Shown: positions 37,738 through 45,124 of the stretch, piece after piece
Layout: every line of letters begins with the position of its first letter
Numbering within the stretch: position 1 is the stretch's first letter
NCBI GenBank assembly: GCA_046331175.1
Contig: JAXLRI010000011.1
Span: 62,001 to 126,000, forward strand
Source of the DNA: JAWKIW01 sp046331175
GTDB taxonomy: Bacteria; Actinomycetota; Acidimicrobiia; Acidimicrobiales; Acidimicrobilacustridaceae
DNA length: 64,000 nucleotides
Direction of reading: 5' to 3'
Program-made: the position numbers and the translations under genes
The notes under the pieces: model-generated
What the model was told of the DNA's origin: nothing
The model's database searches: none
Seen by the model: the letters and a program-made list of their open reading frames with translations, nothing else

Positions 37738-38586
37738 ATGGCCGGCCGGTTCGCCAACTCCATGGACCTCCTGAAGTCGTCGTGGGCGGTGCTGCGCTCC
37801 GACAAGGAGCTGACGGTGATCCCCGTGATCAACACCGCGATCTCGGCGGTGATCGCGGTGGGGGTCGGCGCCGGCGCCTACCTCACGATCAACCGCACGT
37901 GGGACGTGCGCACCGGCACCTACGAGTACACGGCCGGGCCCATCACCTACGTGGTGGGCATCCTCGGCTACTTCCTCCTCACCCTGGTCGTGACGTTCTT
38001 CACCGGTGCCCTCGTCGCCGGAGCCCACCAGCGGCTCACCGGCGGCGACCCCACCCTCGGCTCGTCGTTCGGCGCCGCGGCCAGGCGGTTCCCGCAGCTG
38101 CTCGGCTGGGCCCTCCTCTCGGGGACGGTCGGCTACCTGCTGCGGCTCCTGCGCGAGCGGCTCGGCTTCGTGGGGCTCCTGCTCGGCGGTGTCCTCCAGT
38201 TCGCCTGGGAGGTCATCACCTGGCTGGCCGTCCCGGCGATCATCGTCGAGGGCAACGGGCCCATCACCACCCTCAAGACGTCGGCCCGCCTGCTCCGGTC
38301 CACCTGGGGCGAGAACCTCATCGGCCAGTTCGGGTTCGGCCTCGTCGGGTTCCTGGCCATCCTCCCGGGGCTCGCCATCGGCGGCCTGGTCACCATGGCG
38401 GCGCCGCTGGTCGGCATCCCCCTCCTGGTGCTGTGGGTCGTCGTCGTGAGCGTCGTCATCACCACGCTCACCGGCATCTACCGCACGGCGCTCTACCTCT
38501 ACGCCACCACCGGCCGCGCCCCCGCCGGGTTCGACCAGCAGGTGATGGCGTCGGCGTTCCGGCCGAAGTCCGGCATGTTCCGCTGA
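37738..38586 (+). CDS. DUF6159-like multi-pass membrane protein
   Basis: A 282-residue integral membrane protein with about five or six hydrophobic segments. It resembles the DUF6159 family (opening FANSMDLLKSSWAVLRSDKELTVIPVI; centre VTFFTGALVAGAHQRLTGGDPTLGSSFGAA). Function is unknown. The basic loop between helices includes LRLLRERLGF. Leaderless start through TACCCT 6 nt upstream. The next gene, a crotonase, has its own promoter, so no operon is implied. Confidence 0.7.
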   Translation: MAGRFANSMDLLKSSWAVLRSDKELTVIPVINTAISAVIAVGVGAGAYLTINRTWDVRTGTYEYTAGPITYVVGILGYFLLTLVVTFFTGALVAGAHQRLTGGDPTLGSSFGAAARRFPQLLGWALLSGTVGYLLRLLRERLGFVGLLLGGVLQFAWEVITWLAVPAIIVEGNGPITTLKTSARLLRSTWGENLIGQFGFGLVGFLAILPGLAIGGLVTMAAPLVGIPLLVLWVVVVSVVITTLTGIYRTALYLYATTGRAPAGFDQQVMASAFRPKSGMFR

Positions 38587-38651
38587 GGCCGGACCGGTCG
38601 AGGTCGATCCCGACCCGGCCGGTCGCCTCGCCGCGGCGCGGGGCACACGGG

Positions 38652-38657
38652 TAGCGT
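38652..38657 (+). promoter_or_regulatory. -10 element of a leaderless gene
   Basis: TAGCGT lies 8 nt before ATG 38666. Confidence 0.5.
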
Positions 38658-38665
38658 TCGGCGCC

Positions 38666-39391
38666 ATGACCGACCCCTCCGCCTCCGAGGCCGGCGTCGT
38701 CACCACCGAGGTCGACGGCGAGATCGTCGTGGCCCGCGTCGACGACGGCAAGGCCAACGCCATCACCCACGACATCGTCGCGGGGCTGCACGCCGCCCTC
38801 GACCGGGCCGAGGCCGACGACGTCGGGGCGGTGGCGATCATCGGGCGGCCGGGGAAGTTCTCGGCCGGCTTCGACCTGGCCGTGATGCAGTCGGGCATGG
38901 ACGCCGCTCGCGACCTGCTGCGGGCCGGTGGCGAGCTGGCGCTGCGGATCTACACCTTGCCCAAGCCGGTCGTCCTCGGCTGCACCGGCCACGCCATGGC
39001 GATGGGCGCCATCCTCCTGCTGGCCGCCGACTCCCGCATCGGTGCGCTCGGCCAGTTCAAGATCGGCCTCAACGAGGTCGCCATCGGCATGCCGGTGCCC
39101 CGCTTCGCCGTCGAGCTGGCGCGCGACCGGCTGTCCAAGCGCCAGTTCGTCCCGGCGGTGGCCCACGCCAAGCTCTTCGACGCCCAGGGCGCCGTCGACG
39201 CCGGCTACCTCGACCTGGCCGTCGAGCCCGACGACGTCGAGGCGGTGACCCTCGAGCACACCCGCCACCTGGCCACCTCGCTCAAGCGGGGCGCCTTCCA
39301 GCTCACCCGCACGTTCATGCGCGAGGACCTGGGCCAGCAGCTCCAGGCCGGCATGGACCGTGACATGGAGCTGTTCGACATCCAGGCCTGA
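38666..39391 (+). CDS. Enoyl-CoA hydratase/isomerase (crotonase) family protein
   Basis: A 241-residue crotonase-fold protein. Oxyanion-hole motifs are GKFSAGFDLAVM and HAMAMGAILLLAAD. The Glu in GLNEVAIGMPVP occupies a catalytic position, while the second Glu of hydratases is less clear. It is slightly shorter than typical ECH. It may be a hydratase, isomerase or thioester hydrolase in fatty-acid or aromatic breakdown. Leaderless promoter TAGCGT 8 nt upstream; it is followed by a small hypothetical gene on the same strand. Confidence 0.86.
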   Translation: MTDPSASEAGVVTTEVDGEIVVARVDDGKANAITHDIVAGLHAALDRAEADDVGAVAIIGRPGKFSAGFDLAVMQSGMDAARDLLRAGGELALRIYTLPKPVVLGCTGHAMAMGAILLLAADSRIGALGQFKIGLNEVAIGMPVPRFAVELARDRLSKRQFVPAVAHAKLFDAQGAVDAGYLDLAVEPDDVEAVTLEHTRHLATSLKRGAFQLTRTFMREDLGQQLQAGMDRDMELFDIQA

Positions 39392-39486
39392 GGCCGCAGC
39401 ACCGACCCCGCCGACCCCGCCGGCCCCGCCGGCTGCGCTCGGTGGCGTCGCCCCCACCGATCCCCGACCCGAAACGGAGCTCCCCC

Positions 39487-39945
39487 ATGGCCGACCGCAC
39501 CTCGTTCTCCGACGAGCAGTGGCACGCCCTCACCGACGCGCCGGTGGCGATCATGCTGGCCGTCTCGCTGGTGGGCGACCACGGGCCGATCTCGATGATG
39601 AAGGAGTCCGCCGCCGGCGCCAAGACGCTGGTGCAGCCGCCCCACTCGGGCCCGGCCGACCTCCTCATCTCCCAGATCGCCCCCGAGGCCAAGGACAAGC
39701 AGGCCCGCCACGACGCCAAGGCCCACAAGGGCGCCACCCCCAACGTGGTCGTCGACGGGCTGGTGTCCGACGTCGAGCAGGCCGTGGCCGCACTGCAGGG
39801 CATCCCCGCCGACGAGAGCCACCAGGTGCGCCAGTGGTTCTACGACATCGCGGTGGCGGTGGCGAGCGCCAGCAAGGGCATCAAGGCGTCCGAGCAGGAG
39901 CTGCTCGACCGCCTCTCGGGCGTCCTCGGCGTCACCGAGCCGTAG
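39487..39945 (+). CDS. Hypothetical protein, 152 aa
   Basis: A soluble, mostly helical protein that I do not recognise. Its first part (FSDEQWHALTDAPVAIMLAVSLVGDHGP) suggests a helix bundle, and a Lys/His-rich stretch (KDKQARHDAKAHKG) lies centrally. The ATG has GGAG about 8 nt upstream (ACGGAGCTCCCCC). It lies 95 nt after the crotonase gene and may be co-transcribed. No membrane segment or signal peptide. Confidence 0.55.
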   Translation: MADRTSFSDEQWHALTDAPVAIMLAVSLVGDHGPISMMKESAAGAKTLVQPPHSGPADLLISQIAPEAKDKQARHDAKAHKGATPNVVVDGLVSDVEQAVAALQGIPADESHQVRQWFYDIAVAVASASKGIKASEQELLDRLSGVLGVTEP

Positions 39946-39975
39946 GCCGGGCGCGACCGCTCGGCCGGCGCGTCG

Positions 39976-40695
39976 CTACGGCGCCGGGTTCTCGATGGTG
40001 CGCCACGAGCGCGCCCGCAGGTAGGGCTCGAAGCGGCTCGCGATGTCGGTGAGGTCGGCGCCGGTCTTGGGGTGCTTCAGCTCGAACACCTTCGGGAAGG
40101 CGTTGTAGGCGACCACGAGGTTCCACAGGGCCTCCGCCTCGTCGCCCTCGGGGGCGGGCACCACGACCGGTCCGTACACGGCCTCGCCGGCGGGGAACAC
40201 CATCGTCGGCACGCCGAAGCCGCCGTGCGCGTCGCGCAGCCACTCGTGGTCGGCCCGCACCTCGTCGCCGGTGGTCGGGTCGGCGATGGCCGCCTCGACG
40301 AGGTCGCCGTCGAAGCCGGCCTCGACGATGACCTCGCGGTGCACCTCGGCGTGCTGGGTGGGGCGACCGTCCTCGTGGAAGGCCCGGCCGACGGCCTCGT
40401 ACCAGCGGTCGACGGCGTCGTCGCCCTGCTGCCGGCGGATGAGCGCGCCGATGCGCATCTGGGACCACCCGTAGGACCACTCGCGCTCCCACGGGTGCTT
40501 CTTGCCGTCCTCGCGGTTGACCTCCTCGAGGCTGAAGAACCGCCAGCGCAGGCCGAGCCCGGTGCGCTCGCGCACGGTTCGGATCCACAGCGACGTCTGG
40601 TAGGCGTAGGGGCACATCGGGTCGAAGAAGAACTCGACCTCGGCGGGGCGGCGCGGGGCCGCCCCGGACCGGCGGGCGGCGTCGGCATCGGCCAT
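39976..40695 (-). CDS. DsbA-family thioredoxin-fold protein without CxxC
   Basis: A 239-residue protein of the DSBA-like group with an inserted helical domain. The active-site loop reads DPMCPYAY, so only one Cys is present. This resembles mycothiol/glutathione-linked isomerases and the actinobacterial DsbA-like family rather than a thiol oxidase. The cis-Pro loop is FGVPTMVFP. No signal peptide, so it is cytoplasmic. The ATG at 40695 is preceded by GAAGGGA. It is divergent from a mycothiol-type DinB-family gene, which makes a mycothiol-dependent reaction plausible. Confidence 0.78.
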   Translation of the reverse strand: MADADAARRSGAAPRRPAEVEFFFDPMCPYAYQTSLWIRTVRERTGLGLRWRFFSLEEVNREDGKKHPWEREWSYGWSQMRIGALIRRQQGDDAVDRWYEAVGRAFHEDGRPTQHAEVHREVIVEAGFDGDLVEAAIADPTTGDEVRADHEWLRDAHGGFGVPTMVFPAGEAVYGPVVVPAPEGDEAEALWNLVVAYNAFPKVFELKHPKTGADLTDIASRFEPYLRARSWRTIENPAP

Positions 40696-40816
40696 GGGAG
40701 GGGTCCCTTCGTCGGAGCGGTGCACGGACGGGGCCCGCGCACGTGACGGGCGGTAGGGTACCGGCCCGACAGGGTTTCGGCAGTCCGTCTGCCACTACAC
40801 GAGCTCGGGGGGAACC

Positions 40817-41638
40817 ATGACCGACGACGCCGATCCGATCGCCGGACTGCTCGACGAGGAGCTCGGGGCCCTGTCGGCGCTCGGCCACGAGCTCGCCGAG
40901 CCCGACTGGGACGTGCCCACCGCCCTGCCCGGGTGGACGGTGAAGGACTGCTTCAGCCACGTGGTCGAGACCGAGCGGACCCTCGCCGGCGATCCCGCCA
41001 GCGAGGCCGCCGTCGACCACCTCGCCCACGTCGAGCGACCCTTCCAGCAGTTCACCGAGCCCGGGGTCGAGGCCCGGCGCCGCCTCCGCGGTCCCGAGGT
41101 GCTGGCCCAGCTCGACGAGGTGTGGCCGCGCCGGATCGCCGCCCTGTCGGCCATGACCCCGGCCGAGCTCGACGTCGTGGGGTGGTCGCCGATCGGCGAG
41201 GTCGCCCACCGCGACTTCATGGCGGTGCGCGTGTTCGACATCTGGATGCACGAGCAGGACGTGCGGCGGGCGCTGGGCCGCCCCGGCCACGAGACCGGGC
41301 CGGCCCCCGACCGCGCCCTGGACCGCTTCCGCGCCGCCGTCCCCTTCGTGGTCGGCAAGAAGGCCGGCGCCCCCGACGGCTCGTCGGTGGTGTTCCGCTG
41401 CACGGGCGCCAACCCGCTGGTCCTGCCGATCGTGGTGGAGGGGCGGGCTCGCGTGGTCGACGTCGCCGACGCGCCCGCCGATCCCACCGTCACCCTCACG
41501 CTGCCCTTCGGCGCCTTCGTCGCCCTCGGGGGTGGTCGGTGGACGGCCGACGAGGCGCGCGCCGCCGGCGGCGTCGAGGTCGCCGGCGACGTCGAGCTCG
41601 GCGAGCGCATCCTCGCCGGCATGGCGTTCACGCCCTGA
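40817..41638 (+). CDS. Maleylpyruvate-isomerase/DinB-fold family protein
   Basis: A 273-residue protein of the mycothiol-dependent maleylpyruvate isomerase N-terminal (DinB-like) family. Metal-ligand histidines lie in DCFSHVVETE and FDIWMHEQDVRRA, and a C-terminal sterol-carrier-like domain follows (residues about 180-273). ATG 40817 has a GGGGGGAA ribosome-binding site, and a TAGGGT hexamer is at 40754-40759. Its last codons lie within the first unit of a 22-nt tandem repeat that continues past the stop. The substrate is unknown. Confidence 0.78.
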   Translation: MTDDADPIAGLLDEELGALSALGHELAEPDWDVPTALPGWTVKDCFSHVVETERTLAGDPASEAAVDHLAHVERPFQQFTEPGVEARRRLRGPEVLAQLDEVWPRRIAALSAMTPAELDVVGWSPIGEVAHRDFMAVRVFDIWMHEQDVRRALGRPGHETGPAPDRALDRFRAAVPFVVGKKAGAPDGSSVVFRCTGANPLVLPIVVEGRARVVDVADAPADPTVTLTLPFGAFVALGGGRWTADEARAAGGVEVAGDVELGERILAGMAFTP

Positions 41639-41766
41639 CGACGCGGCGTTCACGCCCTGACGACGCGGCGTTCACGCCCGGACGACGCGGCGTTCACGCC
41701 CTGACGACGCGGCGTTCACGCCCGGACGACGCGGCGTCCACGCCCGGACGACGCGGCGTCCACGCG
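41623..41766. repeat. 22-nt tandem repeat from the end of a gene
   Basis: Seven units with exact 22-nt spacing (GGCGTTCACG at 41623, 41645, 41667 and so on). The first unit contains the last codons and stop of the upstream gene, and four units keep the stop-bearing form. The last two carry GTCC instead of GTTC. The period is not a multiple of three. The tract fills the gap between two convergent genes. Confidence 0.9.
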
Positions 41767-41787
41767 CCGCGGTCGGGCGGGCCGACC

Positions 41788-43122
41788 TCAGGCGGGCGGG
41801 CGCGGGGTGGTCGTCGTGGTGGAGGTGCTGGTCGTGGACGACGTCGACGAGGTGGTGGACGACGAGGTGGACGGCGAGGTCGGGGGCACCGGCACCGGCG
41901 AGGTGGTGGGGACCACCGGCGGCACCGTGACCTCGGGCGGCGTGATCGGGTTGGGCGTGGGCCGGGGCGGTGGCACCGGCGGCGGCGTGGGCGCCCCGCC
42001 CAGGCCGACCTCGCGGAGGAACTCGTTCCACAGGTCGAGGTAGCGACCGCAGATCGGCCACGGCTGCGAGCCCCGATCGTTGTAGAGCAGCTGCGCCCGG
42101 TAGTCCTGCTCGGCGGTGGTGTTGTCGATGGGGTCGCCGGTGGCGCCCATGCCGTGCCAGGTCTGCAGGTCGAACTGGTAGGCGCCGCGATAGGTGCCCT
42201 GGGCCGACACGGCGTTGTAGTCGCCACCCGACTCGCACCGCCGCAGCGCGTCCCACCCCGGGCCCCAGGCGTTGCCCGTCTGTTCGGGAGTGGGCGAGCC
42301 GTCCGAGCCGGCCGGCCGGGCACCCCGCGACCCGCCGTCGCCGAGCATCGACAGCAGCTCGGCCACCCGCAGGTCGCGCTCGGCCTGCTGCAGGGCCAGG
42401 CCGGCGGCGAAGGCGGCCTGCTGGGCAGCGTCGAGGGCCGAGTCGGCCGCGGCGAGGTCGGTCGCGAGGCCGGCCACGCGCTCGTCGGTGGCGTCCTGGC
42501 GTCGGCGGGCGTCACCCACGGCTCCGTGCAACCGCGCCGCCTGGTCGCGCACGAGGTACGAGCGCCACGCCAGCGTGCCCGGGCCGTCGGCACCGAGCAG
42601 CGCCCGGCCCAGCGGGACGGGACCGGCGCCGATGTAGGCGGCCACCACCGCCTCGTCGGCGCGGCGGCGAGCCGCGGCCAGGCCGGTGGCGGCGTCCTGC
42701 TGCGCGCCGTCGAGGCCGCCGATGGCGTCGCCCACCTGGCGGCGGCGCTGCTGGGCGGAGGCGAGGTCGGCCTCGGCGCGGCGGCGCGCCACGACGGCGG
42801 CGTCGCGCCGGGCGAGCGCTACCGGTGGGCTCAGCACGACGGTCCCGGGAGGCAGGAGGGCGGCCAGCGAGGTCGCCGCGGCGCCCGACGTCGTCGGCGT
42901 CGACCCCGCCGTCGACGTGGCGGTGGACGATGCACCCGCCGGACCGGTCGGACCCACCGGACCCCCCGGATCAGCCAGGGGGGTGGCGGTCGCCGACCAC
43001 GTCGACGCCGGCACCCCGATGGTCACCACCACCGCGGCCAGGACGGCCGCCACCGAGGCGCGCCGGGACGCGCCGCGGCGCGCCTGCGCCACCGCTCCCA
43101 AACCGTCGTCCCCGTCCGCCAC
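41788..43122 (-). CDS. Rpf/transglycosylase-like secreted protein
   Basis: A 444-residue secreted protein likely to cleave peptidoglycan. A signal segment (ASVAAVLAAVVVTIGVPAST) is followed by a long Ala/Arg/Asp coiled coil (residues about 90-270) and then an Rpf-like muralytic domain. That domain reads WDALRRCESGGDYNAVSAQGTYRGAYQFDLQTWHGMG, with the Glu in CESGG as the expected catalytic residue. The remaining tail is Pro/Thr/Ser-rich, typical of a wall linker. Reading it as a resuscitation-promoting factor is inference; a generic transglycosylase is the alternative. The start is GTG. Confidence 0.82.
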   Translation of the reverse strand: MADGDDGLGAVAQARRGASRRASVAAVLAAVVVTIGVPASTWSATATPLADPGGPVGPTGPAGASSTATSTAGSTPTTSGAAATSLAALLPPGTVVLSPPVALARRDAAVVARRRAEADLASAQQRRRQVGDAIGGLDGAQQDAATGLAAARRRADEAVVAAYIGAGPVPLGRALLGADGPGTLAWRSYLVRDQAARLHGAVGDARRRQDATDERVAGLATDLAAADSALDAAQQAAFAAGLALQQAERDLRVAELLSMLGDGGSRGARPAGSDGSPTPEQTGNAWGPGWDALRRCESGGDYNAVSAQGTYRGAYQFDLQTWHGMGATGDPIDNTTAEQDYRAQLLYNDRGSQPWPICGRYLDLWNEFLREVGLGGAPTPPPVPPPRPTPNPITPPEVTVPPVVPTTSPVPVPPTSPSTSSSTTSSTSSTTSTSTTTTTPRPPA

Positions 43123-43141
43123 GGTCGCCGGTGCCGCTGGG

Positions 43142-43948
43142 CTAGGTGGCCCGCGCGCTCGGGCGGTGCAGCAGGACGGCCCGCTTCGACCCGGCGAGCA
43201 CCTTCTCGGCGACGCTGCCCAGCGCGCCCTTCCCGGTGCCGGAGCGGCCGTGGGTGGTCATGGCCAGCACGGCGTCGTCGTGGCGGTCCATGAACTCGAT
43301 CAGCCCGGTGGCGGGGTCGGCGGCCCGCACCAGCTCGTAGCGGGCCTCGGGCACCTGGGACCGGAGGCCGGCCACGTGCTTGGCGAGGTAGTCCTCCTCG
43401 CCGCTGACGTCGTCGGCGTCGGCGTGCACCACGCCGACGAGGGTGAACTTCAGCTTCAGGTCGCGAGCCCAGCCCACGGCGATGGGCAGGATGTCCTCGC
43501 TGGCCGCCGAGCCGTCGGTGGCCGCCACGATCTCGGTCATCGGCAGGCCGCGGCTGATGTCGGTCTCCTGGCCGATCACGAGCACGGGGACCGGGCTGGT
43601 GCGCAGCACGTCGTCGGCGAGCTGGGGCAGGCTCCAGCGCTTCGAGCGCAGCAGGCCGCCCTGCTTCCCCTTGACCGAGATGCACAGGATCGGCCGGCCG
43701 CGGAACTTCGCCGCCTCGACCAGGGCCACGCCCAGGCTGTGGTCGAGGTCGACCCAGAAGTCGACGTCGGCCCCGCTGAGGGTCATGGCCTTGCCCTTGA
43801 TCGCCTCCCTCGACGCCTTGTCACTGGCGTCGGTGTTGTTGACGATGACGATGCGGGCACCGCAGCGCCAGGCGAGGTCGGCCGCCGGCGCGAGGGCGGT
43901 GCGGCCGGTGCCGGTGCCGTCGAAGGGCACGATCACGTTCTCGTACAC
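43142..43948 (-). CDS. Tandem universal stress protein (UspA)
   Basis: A 268-residue protein of two fused Usp domains. The first begins VYENVIVPFDGTGTGRTALAPAADLA, and the second begins TEIVAATDGSAASEDIL. Only the second shows a canonical ATP-binding-type ending (TTHGRSGTGKGALGSVAEKVLAGSKRAVLLHRP). Tandem Usp proteins are typical of actinobacteria and respond to hypoxia or stress. GTG 43948 lies next to an AT-rich TAACAAT stretch that could be its -10. It ends 19 nt before the start codon of the Rpf-like gene, so the two may form an operon. Confidence 0.85.
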   Translation of the reverse strand: MYENVIVPFDGTGTGRTALAPAADLAWRCGARIVIVNNTDASDKASREAIKGKAMTLSGADVDFWVDLDHSLGVALVEAAKFRGRPILCISVKGKQGGLLRSKRWSLPQLADDVLRTSPVPVLVIGQETDISRGLPMTEIVAATDGSAASEDILPIAVGWARDLKLKFTLVGVVHADADDVSGEEDYLAKHVAGLRSQVPEARYELVRAADPATGLIEFMDRHDDAVLAMTTHGRSGTGKGALGSVAEKVLAGSKRAVLLHRPSARAT

Positions 43949-44033
43949 GGGGCCATTGTTACCCACCCTGCGACGTCGGGCACGTTGTGCGCGCAACCCC
44001 ACCACGGAACGTGGCGACCCGAGCACGCCCCGG

Positions 44034-44056
44034 TGCCGGCGGTCGGGCCGCCGGCA
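44034..44056 (-). terminator. Hairpin after the potassium-channel gene
   Basis: TGCCGGCGG and CCGCCGGCA form a perfect 9-bp stem with a 5-nt loop, 47 nt beyond the stop codon at 44104. Confidence 0.55.
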
Positions 44057-44103
44057 GCCGAGCGGACCGGCGGTGCGCGGCCGACGGCCCACGAGCCCGG
44101 CGG

Positions 44104-45057
44104 TCACCCCCGCTCGTCGGTGCCGCGGCCCTCGAGCAGGGAGCGGACCGAGCGCAGCTCGGCGTGGAGGTCGGCCACCTGGCGCTGCAGGGCGGCCAGG
44201 TCCTCGGCGCCCACCGCCACCGTGGCGCCACCCCCGTCGGCGGCGAGCGGGGCGACCTCGGCCCCCGGCGCCGGCGCGCCGCCGCCCTCGGCCGGCTCGG
44301 TCTGCTTGTCCTCCATGCGGAACAGCGACGCCAGGCTGGCGGCCACCGTGCCGAGCAGGGCGATGCCCGAGATCATCAGCACCGACGCCGTCACCCGGCC
44401 GACGGTCGTCTCGGGCACGAGGTCGCCGTAGCCGACGGTGGTCAGCGTCACGATGCCCCACCACATGCCGTCGCCGAAGTTGGCGAAGCCGTTGGCCGGG
44501 CCCTCGGCCCGCGTGACGATCAGCGAGCAGGTCACGAGCATGACGGCGGCGTAGGTGACCGGCCGACCGAGGCGCTGGACGAAGCGCTGGATCGATGGCG
44601 ACGAGACGGCCACCTTGGCGATGCGCTCGAGGCGGGCGAGGCGGAACAGCTGCGTGAAGCCGGCCCCGTCGGCCCCGAACAGGAGGAACCACGGGAAGGT
44701 GCTGACCACGAGGAACAGGTCGAACAGGCCGGCCTTGGTCTTCAGGTAGCCGGGGGCGAGCCGCATGTGCACCACGAGGTCGGCGGCGAACACGACCCAG
44801 CTGCCGTAGGCGACGATGTAGACGAGGGCGTCGGGGGCGCCCGTCGTGAAGGCGCCGAACAGCGGCAGGACGGCGGCGGCGATGATGAGCACGCGCGTCC
44901 TGTGCTCCCACGCCGCCAGCTTCTCCTTGGGCGTGGGCTCGGCCGGTGCGGTCGCGACCGGTGCGGTCGGGTCGGCAGGCTCGTCGCCACCGCCGCCGGT
45001 GGTCGCCGGGGCCGGGGTGCCGGCCGGGTCGTCGGGGTCCGGGATCTCCGTCGCCAT
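44104..45057 (-). CDS. Voltage-gated-type potassium channel
   Basis: A 317-residue six-helix channel. A Pro/Ala-rich cytoplasmic N-terminus of about 50 residues precedes S1-S4. S4 reads FRLARLERIAKVAV, with only three or four regularly spaced basic residues. The pore has TLTTVGYGDLVPET, the K+ selectivity filter. An acidic C-terminal tail ends in a predicted coiled coil (AALQRQVADLHAELRSVRSLLEGR) that could tetramerise the channel. It is divergent from hrpB. No RCK domain is attached, so gating by voltage or by other proteins is expected. Confidence 0.88.
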   Translation of the reverse strand: MATEIPDPDDPAGTPAPATTGGGGDEPADPTAPVATAPAEPTPKEKLAAWEHRTRVLIIAAAVLPLFGAFTTGAPDALVYIVAYGSWVVFAADLVVHMRLAPGYLKTKAGLFDLFLVVSTFPWFLLFGADGAGFTQLFRLARLERIAKVAVSSPSIQRFVQRLGRPVTYAAVMLVTCSLIVTRAEGPANGFANFGDGMWWGIVTLTTVGYGDLVPETTVGRVTASVLMISGIALLGTVAASLASLFRMEDKQTEPAEGGGAPAPGAEVAPLAADGGGATVAVGAEDLAALQRQVADLHAELRSVRSLLEGRGTDERG

Positions 45058-45124
45058 CCCACGATGATCGTTTCCGCAGCGCCCCGGATCGGGGATGCGC
45101 GGCCCGACCGGCCAGACTCGGCCG

